Assembly (NCBI GenBank): GCA_964549765.1
Contig: CAZJWR010000031.1
Location: 1 to 42,553, forward strand
DNA length: 42,553 nucleotides
Direction of reading: 5' to 3'
Origin: CAZJWR01 sp964549765
GTDB lineage: Bacteria; Zixibacteria; MSB-5A5; GN15; JAAZOE01
Below, piece by piece: positions 16,915 through 25,004 of this stretch. A program made the translations under genes and the position numbers. How positions within the stretch are numbered: the first letter of the stretch is position 1; every line of letters starts with the position of its first letter. The notes beneath the pieces were generated by a model. The model ran no database searches. It was not told where the DNA came from and was given only the letters and a program-made list of their open reading frames with translations.

Positions 16915-17811
16915 ATGACCTCATTCCTTCTCATAGCGGCGGTGGTGATATGGGGTATGTCATTTGTCGCCACCAAAATCTGCTTGCGCTATCTGTCGCC
17001 GGCGGAAATCATCGCGGCGCGTTTGATTTTGGCTCTGCCGATTATGCTCGCCATGACCAAAATCAAGGGGCTGTCGTTTCGATTTCTGTCCCGTTTTTGG
17101 AAACCGGCCGTCGGGTGCGGGCTGATTCTTGTCGCACATCTCTTGATTCAAGTCGAAGGAATGAAAACCACCACCGCCACCAACACCGTCTGGCTGATAA
17201 CGACTATCCCCGTTTTTATCGTCGTATTTGCCTTTGTGTTTCTCGGCGAACGCATAACGATCCGGCAGGGCGCGGGCATGGCGGTCGCGGCGGCCGGGGT
17301 GTTGGTGCTGGTGTCGCGAGGAGATTTGGGATCACTCGATTTTATCAAATCCTACGGCGACTGGCTGGTGCTGGCGTCGTGCCTGACGTGGACATTCTAC
17401 ACCGTGCTGGGCAAAAAAATCACCGACAGCCCGCCTTTGGCGGTGACGACGGTCATCCTCGGCGTGGCGGCAATTGTCGTCGTGCCGCCGGTGATGATCG
17501 CCTCCGGCCCCGCCAAGTATTTCGCCCTGCCGACCGAAGCCGTGATCTCGCTTTTATATCTGGGGATATTCGCCTTTGCGCTGGCCTATTGGTTTTGGAT
17601 CGAGGCCTTGTCGCGCAAAACCGCCGGCCAAGTCGGTGCGTATCTATATTTCGAGCCGCTATCGACCATGATCGTCGCGCCGATTGTGCTGGCCGAAGCT
17701 GTCACGCCGTCGCTGGTGGCCGGCGGCGTTTTGGTCACCATCGGCGTCTGGCTGGTGGAACGGCGGCAAAAGCGGCTTCTGGGCTGGCTGGTGCGCCGCG
17801 GCACGGCATAA
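16915..17811 (+). CDS. EamA-family (DMT) transporter
   Basis: A 298-aa, ten-helix membrane protein with two EamA repeats. Visible are VVIWGMSFVATKICLRYLSP at the N-terminus, LLIQVEGMKTTTATNTVWLI in repeat one and FALAYWFWIEALSRKTAGQV followed by EPLSTMIVAPIVLAEAVTPS in repeat two, all conserved family positions. The C-terminus is basic (ERRQKRLLGWLVRRG), as expected for a cytoplasmic tail. AGGATG precedes the ATG. The cargo is unknown. It is divergently paired with the preceding transporter and may share its promoter region. Confidence 0.93.
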   Translation: MTSFLLIAAVVIWGMSFVATKICLRYLSPAEIIAARLILALPIMLAMTKIKGLSFRFLSRFWKPAVGCGLILVAHLLIQVEGMKTTTATNTVWLITTIPVFIVVFAFVFLGERITIRQGAGMAVAAAGVLVLVSRGDLGSLDFIKSYGDWLVLASCLTWTFYTVLGKKITDSPPLAVTTVILGVAAIVVVPPVMIASGPAKYFALPTEAVISLLYLGIFAFALAYWFWIEALSRKTAGQVGAYLYFEPLSTMIVAPIVLAEAVTPSLVAGGVLVTIGVWLVERRQKRLLGWLVRRGTA

Positions 17812-18287
17812 GTGCCGGGGGAAGCTATTCCACAAATGCCCATATCGGGCGAACAAGCCTCGAAACTCCCGACTTGATACTCATTGAAAAACCTCGAACA
17901 TATTGTCATTGCGAACCTGCCTTGCGGGTGAAGCAATCTATGGTGAATGACAGCTATGAGTTGGGAAAGGCTGTGCCGTGGAAATGTGGACCATTGCATT
18001 TCAATCCTGCTTCCCGACATTCCCCTTGCCGGGGGAGGAGGGCGGTGGCGGACATACCACGCATCCGGTATATCAGCTTATAAGGGAATTCCCCCCTAAA
18101 TCAAGGCGGCCGCAGGCAAGGGATGGGAGCGCGCGGCCGCCAGGTTTGGGTCCGACTTTTCGGGGTAGGATGTCAGACCCGCTGGGCCACGAGGGGGATG
18201 GCCCATGACAGGGGCATAAGAAAGCTTTTCTTCCTCTTTTAACGACGCGCCCGTTGGTTAAAAAGTTTAAAGATATTTTGAACTATT
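17812..18287. other. Intergenic region with REP-like element and a run of hairpins
   Basis: About 475 bp without a gene. At 17905-17942 lies a short element (ATTGCGAACCTGCC, then TTGCGGGTGAAGCAATCT) of the widespread ATTGCGA...GAAGCAATCT repeat type. At 18105-18204 three inverted repeats follow one another: GGCGGCCGC / GCGGCCGCC (18105-18141), GGGTCCGAC / GTCAGACCC (18148-18180, one mismatch) and GGGCCA / TGGCCC (18184-18204). None ends in a T-tract. They could be a clustered REP element or a structured RNA. Confidence 0.55.
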
Positions 18288-19436
18288 TTACCGCACATCG
18301 CGGCCGTCAATATCGAGCAGGGGCGGGAAAGTACGCGGGCCGATGAAAATTACACCCTTGAATAAATCCTTCCCGTAGCGGCGCATGCGGTCGAACTCCT
18401 CGATCGGCACCCGCACATTCCGGGCGTGGCGGCGGTCGCCGTCATAACTTTCCAAATCGGGATCATTGAAATAGACATAATTTTTATTGAATCCGGTTAT
18501 GACCACCCAATGCGGGGCACGGTCGCCGGTCAGGCGGTAAGTGCTGATCAGCACCACCGGCACGCGATTGCGGTACATGGCGGCGGCGATTTCGGCGAAA
18601 GGAAAATCATAATACGCCACCGGGACTTCCATATCGAGCGTCTTTTCTTTCAGATCCTCATGCACGGTGCGGATAACCTCGCGTTTGGCTTCCAACCGCA
18701 CAGATGAAAAAAACGGCGACTTTTCTTTGGATAAGATAACCCGCGTCTGAAAGCCGCGCCGCCGCGACGCGAGCGCCAGACCGAACGGATCGCATCCGCC
18801 CAAACCCGACGTCATGAACACCAGCGTGGCTTCCTTCCACAACGAAAACTCCATCGCCCGATCAAAGTTGATATCCGGAACAAAATGCTTGAACGCCATC
18901 ATCAGCGACGCCGGCCCGCAGGTGAATTCGAGCGACTGGGCATAATAGGGAACTTTCAGCCGCACACCGGGGGAGACCCGAATTGTCAGCGGTTTGGTCA
19001 TTTTCAATCCGGTCGAACCGTCTTCATAGTAATCAGTCATCTCTTCGGTGACGACGAAGCCGTGACGCTCGTAAAAGATTATTGCTTGCCTATTGTCGAT
19101 GCGCACCTCGAGCGACATGACGGTGCATTGCCGCCGCGCCGCCTCGAGTTCGCATTCCTCCAGAAGCCTTGCCCCCAGGCCCTTTCCCTGAAATTTCGGA
19201 TTGATTGCGATATTATACAACCGCGCCAGCGGCAGGTTTTTCCGCCACAACAAATAGGCCGATCCCGCCACCGTCCCGTCGGTTTCCATCATCAAAATCG
19301 TGGCGTGAGCGCGGGTGATGAGGTATTCGATCTGGCTTTCGGTAAAGCGGTCGGCCGTGAATGCGATTTCTTCAAGGCGCGTCAACTCAGCCAGATCGCG
19401 CGGGGTGGCCAATCGAATGAGCGGCTCCGATGTCAT
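18288..19436 (-). CDS. GNAT acetyltransferase fused to C39-like cysteine peptidase
   Basis: A 382-aa two-domain protein. The first 150 residues are a RimI-like GNAT domain with the acetyl-CoA loop QGKGLGAR (about 83-90) and EVRIDNRQAIIFYERHGF. Residues ~160-370 form a papain-like C39 domain: Cys173 in FTCGPASL, His309 in APHWVVITGF and Asp325 in YFNDPDLE. Fusions of this type occur with RimK-like ATP-grasp ligases in predicted peptide-modification systems, where the ligase joins amino acids, the GNAT domain caps and the peptidase trims. The ATG overlaps the ATP-grasp stop as ATGA, so the genes are translationally coupled. The product is unknown. Confidence 0.88.
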   Translation of the reverse strand: MTSEPLIRLATPRDLAELTRLEEIAFTADRFTESQIEYLITRAHATILMMETDGTVAGSAYLLWRKNLPLARLYNIAINPKFQGKGLGARLLEECELEAARRQCTVMSLEVRIDNRQAIIFYERHGFVVTEEMTDYYEDGSTGLKMTKPLTIRVSPGVRLKVPYYAQSLEFTCGPASLMMAFKHFVPDINFDRAMEFSLWKEATLVFMTSGLGGCDPFGLALASRRRGFQTRVILSKEKSPFFSSVRLEAKREVIRTVHEDLKEKTLDMEVPVAYYDFPFAEIAAAMYRNRVPVVLISTYRLTGDRAPHWVVITGFNKNYVYFNDPDLESYDGDRRHARNVRVPIEEFDRMRRYGKDLFKGVIFIGPRTFPPLLDIDGRDVR

Positions 19437-20323
19437 ACCTTGCGCGGCTCCTCCAGAAGATAGCGAATGATATCTTCGTAAATGTTTCCCGCCTTCTGAT
19501 CCTCATCACCGCCGATGATGGTCGGGTTGTCGTTCACCTCGATGGCGATGAAGCTGTCTTCGACCTGCTTGAGATCGACGCCATAGAACCCGTCGCCGAT
19601 GGCACGCGCGGCGGATTTGGCGGCATCGAGCAGACCCAGCGGTGCTTGATCCAGGGTAAATCCCCTGACCGGGCCGTAGATTGTCCGCCCGCCGGGAGTA
19701 TACGTCAAAATTTTCCATTGCTTACGCGGGATGGTGTACTGGCATACGTACAACGGTTTGCCGCCGAGGATACCGACCCGCCAGTCGAATTCGGATTTGA
19801 CGAAACCCTGCACGATGATGCGATCCGACCGGCGCAGAAATCGCTTGCCGATTTCGATGAATTCCTCGGGCGTGCGTGCCCGGTCGACATAGAGCGAAAA
19901 ACTGCTGTTGGGCGCCTTGAGCACCACCGGCGAGCCGAGAGTATCCAACAGGCGCGCGGCCGTTGCGGGTGTGACGTCGGTTTCGTCCAGGATGACCGTT
20001 TCCGGCATGGGAACGTCGGCGCGCATGAGGTGCCGATACATGTTGACCTTGTCGCAGCAGATATAAATCGATTCGGGATCGTCGATAACCGGCAGGCCGT
20101 GCATCTGCGCCATGCGCGATGCGACGTAGGCGGAATTGAGCGGATCGGTCAGGGCCCGGATGAATATGGCGTCGTACTGGGGAATCTTGTACATGTCGGG
20201 GCGGAAGAGATAATCGGCCGAATGGCCCAGCTTGCGGGCGGCCTGGCTGAAGCGCATCAGCGCGTTCATCTCGTCGGAATTGGAGATGGTATACCGTTCG
20301 ACGTATACGCCTAATCGACCCAT
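19433..20323 (-). CDS. RimK-like ATP-grasp ligase
   Basis: A 296-aa ATP-grasp enzyme. Visible are VIDDPESIYICCDKVNMYRH at the pre-grasp/ATP-grasp boundary, TLGSPVVLKAPNSSFSLYV with the ATP lysine, DRIIVQGFVKSEFDWRVGIL, and the metal-binding end YGVDLKQ...FIAIEVNDNPTI with Glu and Asn ligands. The family forms amide bonds between a carboxylate and an amine using ATP, as RimK adds glutamates to ribosomal protein S6. In many bacteria this enzyme carries an N-terminal RLAN domain; here that domain is a separate upstream gene overlapping by 13 bp. Middle gene of a three-gene operon with GNAT-C39. Confidence 0.9.
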   Translation of the reverse strand: MGRLGVYVERYTISNSDEMNALMRFSQAARKLGHSADYLFRPDMYKIPQYDAIFIRALTDPLNSAYVASRMAQMHGLPVIDDPESIYICCDKVNMYRHLMRADVPMPETVILDETDVTPATAARLLDTLGSPVVLKAPNSSFSLYVDRARTPEEFIEIGKRFLRRSDRIIVQGFVKSEFDWRVGILGGKPLYVCQYTIPRKQWKILTYTPGGRTIYGPVRGFTLDQAPLGLLDAAKSAARAIGDGFYGVDLKQVEDSFIAIEVNDNPTIIGGDEDQKAGNIYEDIIRYLLEEPRKV

Positions 20324-20940
20324 TGCACGTGCTCCGCGAGGTACGCGATTTCCCGCTTATTCAATTTTTCGAACGGCAGCTGCGAAATATCGCTGTACAG
20401 AATGTCGCCGTTTTTCAGAACTATAACCCGCACCTTGGCCAGGGGGATACGGAACACCTCCCATATCGGGCGCGAGGCATCATGAAAATGGACGGCATTG
20501 CACCACCCCAGCACCGAGCGGAAATGATGCACTTCGGCGCCCTCGGGGATTTCCTGACAGCAGATGGCATAGGTGTGGTTGCGGGTCAGCGATTTGGCGA
20601 TCGATTCGGCTCGCGACGTTTTGTGTACTATCCGCGCGCGGATCATAAACGGATTGATGGGATCGACAATCACCGGCGGCTCGAAATAGCCGTTGGAGAT
20701 ATAATAGCCGGGAACAGGCATCCCGGCCAGCTTGGCCTTTTCGAGGAACAATGGGGTGACATAGGCGTCGAGCATTTCCTTGGGCGTGGGGTGGACAGTC
20801 GTGCCCTCGTTTTCCAGATCCTGCGAGAGGAAATACGGCATTTCAAGATAGTCGTAACTCCCGGCCAGGTTGACCAGGCAATCATACCCCGGATGATACG
20901 CCAGATGTTTCTGTCGATGATTCGAATTCTGCATGGTCAT
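20311..20940 (-). CDS. RLAN-domain protein, stand-alone N-terminal partner of RimK-like ligase
   Basis: A 209-aa protein matching the RimK-like ATP-grasp N-terminal (RLAN) region: the opening CLVNLAGSYDYLEMPYFLSQ, then TPKEMLDAYVTPLFLEKAK, and the closing VFRIPLAKVRVIVLKNGDIL with SQLPFEKLNKREIAYLAEHV. No catalytic motif is known for the domain. It normally precedes the ATP-grasp domain in one chain; here its stop codon overlaps the ligase start by 13 nt in another frame. The start is uncertain: ATG 20940 or 20934, neither with a strong Shine-Dalgarno sequence. It is first in the operon with the ligase and GNAT-C39. Confidence 0.75.
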   Translation of the reverse strand: MTMQNSNHRQKHLAYHPGYDCLVNLAGSYDYLEMPYFLSQDLENEGTTVHPTPKEMLDAYVTPLFLEKAKLAGMPVPGYYISNGYFEPPVIVDPINPFMIRARIVHKTSRAESIAKSLTRNHTYAICCQEIPEGAEVHHFRSVLGWCNAVHFHDASRPIWEVFRIPLAKVRVIVLKNGDILYSDISQLPFEKLNKREIAYLAEHVQWVD

Positions 20941-21308
20941 CGCCGTCGTCTCATTTCCCTTCGGAACAATACAGCATTCCAAAATTCACGCCGCAAGGTA
21001 ATACGCGGCCGGCGTTGTTTCAATGGAAATCGTGATCTTGAGAATCCCACTGTCGGGTCACATCCGCCTCCGGCGGACAAGACCCGACAGAACGTGCGAT
21101 GCCGGACTTTGGTATAAGGGGGACGTCCTGTTTCGGAAAAGACGACCGCCATTAAAAAAGCCCGGCATCCGTGCCGGGCTTTATGGAGCAAATGCAACAC
21201 AGATTGGGGGACTAAGGTGTTGCAGCGCATTTTTGATATGTCGTTTGATTATTGTCGAAACCCCAAAGGGTTTTGACCTACCCAACATATATCCGGTATC
21301 TTTGTCAA
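20941..21308. other. Intergenic region holding a terminator
   Basis: About 370 bp between the RLAN operon and the YkgJ gene. Apart from the terminator at 21153-21180 it shows an inverted repeat GTCGGGT / ACCCGAC near 21052-21090. No gene is credible here. The RLAN operon promoter should lie at its left part but was not identified. Confidence 0.5.
21153..21180 (-). terminator. Rho-independent terminator after the YkgJ gene
   Basis: AGCCCGGCA / TGCCGGGCT forms a 9-bp stem with a 4-nt loop (21159-21180). On the minus strand it is followed by a run of six T's (complement of AAAAAA at 21154-21159). It lies about 130 nt beyond the YkgJ stop and probably ends the transcript of the zinc-ribbon and YkgJ genes. 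Confidence 0.8.
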
Positions 21309-22133
21309 CTAATTTTTTCTTTTCGCGGATTCTTCCGCCTGCTTCTTCTTAATTATATCTACGTTGATTTTCATCGTCGGTTCGCTGAAAAGCGCGAAAC
21401 GAAGCCAGTTGTACCCGAATTTCAGCAGGGCGACATCGTCGTCCTTGATCTGCGCTTTGGTCGCGTCATCGACCTCGAACTTGTCGAGAAAGGTGCTGCC
21501 GAATATGAATTCCCGGAACTTGTCGATGTTGTAGCAAATCGTAAAAAACATGTCGATTTTCTTGGGATCGAGTTTGCCGCCCTTGCCGAAATAATCATGA
21601 AGCGTGATCTGTTTATACAGCTCGCCCATTTCGTTGTATTCCTCGATCCCCTGACCGTCCAGCCATTCGGCAACGGTCTGGGTGTGATCTTCGTTGTGCC
21701 CCTTGCAGACGTCCTCTTTGAGCAGGAAATAAAATTCCTTATCGATATTTTCGGGATCGTCCTTGGGCGAGGCCAACCCCAGCGGATACATCCGGCAGGG
21801 CCAGGGACGGTCCTCGTACACCGAGCAGCCATCGGCGGTGACGAAGGGACAGGATTTTTTCTCGTTGTCCTCCATCCGGAGCAGGATAATCGGATATTTG
21901 GCGTTTTTATCGAATGGCGAGATGGTGTATTTGGAAAGGAATTCACCCGAGGTCATGCCGAGCCGGTTTTTGAGCCGGATGATATCGTAAGGCGTCAGGA
22001 ATATATTGACGTCGCCGCAGCAGGCGTTGAAACAGGGGACATCTTTGTGGCATTTGAAACAGAATTCGCTCTGTTCGTTCATGCGGGGATAATCTTCGAG
22101 GATGGCTTTTTTCAGCCGTTCAATTTCATTCAT
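21309..22133 (-). CDS. YkgJ-family cysteine-cluster protein
   Basis: A 274-aa protein with the YkgJ (CxBxCC) cysteine cluster: FCFKCHKDVPCFNACCGDVN (about 24-43) and, further on, SCPFVTADGCSVYEDRPWPC, likely ligands of zinc or an Fe-S cluster. The remainder (about 130-274) is helical with a charged C-terminus. The molecular function of the family is unsettled. The ATG overlaps the zinc-ribbon gene stop (ATGA), so the two are coupled. The pair stands on the same strand directly behind aprBA, and similar genes accompany sulfate-reduction loci elsewhere, which suggests a supporting role in metal-cofactor handling. Confidence 0.82.
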   Translation of the reverse strand: MNEIERLKKAILEDYPRMNEQSEFCFKCHKDVPCFNACCGDVNIFLTPYDIIRLKNRLGMTSGEFLSKYTISPFDKNAKYPIILLRMEDNEKKSCPFVTADGCSVYEDRPWPCRMYPLGLASPKDDPENIDKEFYFLLKEDVCKGHNEDHTQTVAEWLDGQGIEEYNEMGELYKQITLHDYFGKGGKLDPKKIDMFFTICYNIDKFREFIFGSTFLDKFEVDDATKAQIKDDDVALLKFGYNWLRFALFSEPTMKINVDIIKKKQAEESAKRKN

Positions 22134-22414
22134 GTCTTCTCCGGGACGTCGTCGTCAATGATCGAGTTGCGCAGGGCGTCGCGCGACCATACCGGCAACG
22201 GTCCGGATTCGCCCGTGACGGGATCGTACCGGTGCCGATAGGAGGCGTTCTGCTGGTACTGGCTGCGCATCCATTCCCACCCCTTGACATAATAGGGGCA
22301 GTCGTCGTTGAAACAGACGTACTGGAAATGTTTGCCCCAGGTCGATATATCGGGCGGAACCCATTTTTTCATTTTTTGTCCGCAATGCGGGCAGAATGTT
22401 TTGTCTTCGCTCAT
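22130..22414 (-). CDS. Small zinc-ribbon protein next to aprA
   Basis: A 94-aa protein with two cysteine pairs, CPHCGQK (residues 8-14) and CFNDDC (about 34-39), forming a zinc ribbon like those of Ogr/Delta-type and rubredoxin-like small proteins. The rest is polar (YVKGWEWMRSQYQQNASYRH). No enzymatic motif is visible. It lies 144 bp downstream of aprA and overlaps the YkgJ gene by 4 bp. A role linked to APS reductase is suggested only by position. Confidence 0.78.
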   Translation of the reverse strand: MSEDKTFCPHCGQKMKKWVPPDISTWGKHFQYVCFNDDCPYYVKGWEWMRSQYQQNASYRHRYDPVTGESGPLPVWSRDALRNSIIDDDVPEKT

Positions 22415-22469
22415 CGTTTTTTATACGGCGCCGAAACGCCTTCGTTCATCTTTTCCGCCATTCAAGGTA

Positions 22470-22501
22470 AAGTCCTCCGGGACGGCAGCCCCGGAGGACT
22501 T
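22470..22501 (-). terminator. Strong hairpin between aprA and the zinc-ribbon gene
   Basis: AAGTCCTCCGGG / CCCGGAGGACTT pairs over 12 bp with an 8-nt loop. Only three T's follow on the minus strand, so it may be a weak terminator, or a structure that protects the 3' end of the aprBA mRNA while allowing some read-through. Confidence 0.55.
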
Positions 22502-22558
22502 GTTGTCTACGTACGCGTCCTCCGCACCGGGCGCGGGGGATCAGCGGTCAGCCGACGA

Positions 22559-24481
22559 TCAACCGCCGAGGAGTTCGTGTTCCTGCGGCTGCGGATACAC
22601 GTGCTTCATCGGTCGCTTGATCATTTCCCACTCGTCCTTCCCGGGGACCCAGCGGCAGTTGGCGAAGGCATGCCAATCCTTCTCGTTCATGCTCGGGAAA
22701 TCCGACCGGCGGTAGTATCCCGGCCAGCGGGTTTCCTCGCGGAAGAGAATGGTGCGGGCATGGGCTTCGGCCTGCCACATCCGCTGGACGTTCTCCCAGC
22801 AGCGAAGCAGCTCGTGGAGGTCCTTGGCGGCGAGCTTGTCGGAATCCTCTTTGAGGAAAACGAGCAGCTCGAGGGCGCGATCCAGACCGGCCTTGTTGGT
22901 CGTGAACTGGGCCGAGACGCCGCCCACGTATTCGTCCATGATCTTCTGGAGACGGAACATGAACTGTTTGGGCTTGATGTAGGCCGGGTTCACTTCGGGG
23001 TCGGTCGACTTGTCCTTGTTTTCCTCGTACGTGGCCAGCGGCTTGAAGGTCCGCTCCTTGTAGGCTTCGGCCTTGGCCTTGTCGATGTTCGGCAGGGTGT
23101 TGTTTTCGACGATGAACTTGATCGCCGACTTACCGACGATACGACCCTCGGCGTGCGACCCAGACGAGAATTTGTGCGAGGAGGCGCCGGAGGCGTCACC
23201 GGCACAGAACATGCCCTTGACGGTGGACATGTGGGAGTAACCCCAGAAATACTCGTCCTTGGTGTCGCCGGACTGGAGGTCTTCGGGACCGGAGACCCAG
23301 GCGCCGGAGGCGCCGGAGTGCGAACCGATGAAGTACGGTTCGGCGGCCGCGATCTCGGACGATCTCTTTTCCGGCTCGATGTTGGTGGCGGCCCAGAGGA
23401 TGGCCTGCGAGATGGTCATATCCAGGAAGTCTTCCCAGGCTTCGGCTTCGAGTTCTTTCAGTTTCTTCTTGGCCGCTTTTTCGTCGCCGGCTTCGGCGGC
23501 GATCTTCTGGATGGCTTCCTCGGTCCGCATGAAGATCGGGCCTTTGCCCTCCATGATGTCGAGCATGCCCAGCCAGTTACGCAGGTTGGCCGGAATCGGT
23601 TTCACCATACCGTACGGTTTCCATCTTTCAAGCTCATCGCGACGCTCGATCATGTAGTTGCCGCCTTCGGAGTTGGTCGCGGCCGACTTGAACAACAGGA
23701 ACCAGGCACCGACCGGGCCGTAGGCGTCTTTGAACCGGACCGGGATGAAACGGATTTCCTGGCTAGTCATTTCGGCGCCGGCGCGCAGCGTGAAGTAGGC
23801 ACTGGAGCCGGAGTTCCACGGCGGGTACCAGGCGCGCCCCAATCCCTCGCCGGTGCTGCGGGGACGGAAGACGTGCACGGCGCCGCCCATGGCGACGATG
23901 ACGGCCTTGGCGTGGAAGACGTAATATTTGTTTTCGCGGGTGCTGAATCCGACCGCGCCGGCGATACGATCGCCGTCCATCAACGGTTCGGTGATGAAGA
24001 TGCGCTCGAAATATTCGCCGCCGGCTTCGGCCAGCGCGTTCTTGGCGGCTTCGGCGACGACGACTTTATAGGATTCGCCGTTGATCATGAGCTGCCAGCG
24101 ACCTTCGTGCACATAGCGGCCGTCGGCGTCTTTCCAGATCGGCAGACCCCATTTTTCGAAGAGGTGAATGGTCGAGTCGACGTGGCGGGCGATATTGGCC
24201 ACCAAGTCTTCGCGGATAATACCCATCAGGTCCATGCGGACGTAGTCGACATAGTCCCTGATGGAATTTTTGCCTTCATGAAGGCCGACATACTGGTTGA
24301 GAGCCGAAAGGCCCATGGCGACGGCGCCGGAACGTTCCATAGCCGCCTTGTCCACCAAGGTAACCTTCAGGCCGTTTTTCTTGGCCCAATACGAGGCCTC
24401 GACCGCCGCTCCGCACGCGGCCATGCCACCACCAAGGATGAGAAGATCAGTGGTGACTTCTACTGTTTCGAAATTAGGCAT
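22559..24481 (-). CDS. aprA: Adenylylsulfate reductase, alpha subunit
   Basis: A 640-aa flavoprotein of the fumarate-reductase/succinate-dehydrogenase fold. The FAD dinucleotide motif LLILGGGMAACGAAVEA is at residues ~11-27 and the flavin-site regions GVSALNQY-like (MGLSALNQYVGLHEGKN) and STGEGLGRAWYPPWNSGSSA are present. With AprB it reduces APS to sulfite and AMP in the cytoplasm, taking electrons from the Qmo complex. Length and motifs fit the sulfate-reducer form; a reverse-acting (sulfur-oxidising) lineage cannot be excluded from sequence alone. It follows aprB after 18 bp; sat-aprB-aprA form one unit. Confidence 0.97.
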   Translation of the reverse strand: MPNFETVEVTTDLLILGGGMAACGAAVEASYWAKKNGLKVTLVDKAAMERSGAVAMGLSALNQYVGLHEGKNSIRDYVDYVRMDLMGIIREDLVANIARHVDSTIHLFEKWGLPIWKDADGRYVHEGRWQLMINGESYKVVVAEAAKNALAEAGGEYFERIFITEPLMDGDRIAGAVGFSTRENKYYVFHAKAVIVAMGGAVHVFRPRSTGEGLGRAWYPPWNSGSSAYFTLRAGAEMTSQEIRFIPVRFKDAYGPVGAWFLLFKSAATNSEGGNYMIERRDELERWKPYGMVKPIPANLRNWLGMLDIMEGKGPIFMRTEEAIQKIAAEAGDEKAAKKKLKELEAEAWEDFLDMTISQAILWAATNIEPEKRSSEIAAAEPYFIGSHSGASGAWVSGPEDLQSGDTKDEYFWGYSHMSTVKGMFCAGDASGASSHKFSSGSHAEGRIVGKSAIKFIVENNTLPNIDKAKAEAYKERTFKPLATYEENKDKSTDPEVNPAYIKPKQFMFRLQKIMDEYVGGVSAQFTTNKAGLDRALELLVFLKEDSDKLAAKDLHELLRCWENVQRMWQAEAHARTILFREETRWPGYYRRSDFPSMNEKDWHAFANCRWVPGKDEWEMIKRPMKHVYPQPQEHELLGG

Positions 24482-24499
24482 ACTATACTTCCCTCCGGT

Positions 24500-24940
24500 T
24501 TACTTGATGGTGTACACTTCGTTGGTTCTGAGCGCTTCCGGTTCCTGAGCCAGCGTCTGGTCGTTGAGATCACCGTGAGCTGTTTTGTAGCCGCCGTTGG
24601 GCTGGGCTTTGCCCTCTTCGGTGGTGCGAATCGGGAATTTGAACCGCTTGAGCATATTGTTGCGGAATTTCACCGTCCACATGATACTGTCGGTGCTCCG
24701 CATCGGGGTGACGGTGGCGCCCATGGGGACAAAATCGGCATAGCCGCGGACCTCGATCGCCTGCGTGGGGCAGATCTTGACGCAGCTATAGCATTCCCAG
24801 CACATCTCCGGTTCCTGATTGAAGGCCTTCATCGACTCCTTGTTCAGGACCATGAGATCATTGGGGCACACATACTGGCAGGCGGTTTTGTCCAGCGCCT
24901 TACACCCGTCGCATTTTTCAGGGTTTACGAAACTAGGCAT
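24500..24940 (-). CDS. aprB: Adenylylsulfate reductase, beta subunit
   Basis: A 146-aa ferredoxin-like subunit. Cluster I ligands are C10-x2-C13-x7-C21-x3-C25 (CDGCKALDKTACQYVC), the AprB-specific insertion type; cluster II ligands are C47-x2-C50-x2-C53-x3-C57 (CWECYSCVKIC). The C-terminal tail (about 100-146, FRNNMLKRFKFPIRTTEEGK) wraps AprA in known structures. It shuttles electrons from QmoABC to the AprA flavin. It lies 64 bp after sat and 18 bp before aprA. A Shine-Dalgarno GGAGG precedes the ATG. Confidence 0.97.
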   Translation of the reverse strand: MPSFVNPEKCDGCKALDKTACQYVCPNDLMVLNKESMKAFNQEPEMCWECYSCVKICPTQAIEVRGYADFVPMGATVTPMRSTDSIMWTVKFRNNMLKRFKFPIRTTEEGKAQPNGGYKTAHGDLNDQTLAQEPEALRTNEVYTIK

Positions 24941-25004
24941 ACATTCCTCCTATTGGATGTTTCCTTTATGACAATGCTTATCGCGAAATTTTCAGGCCGC
25001 ATGG

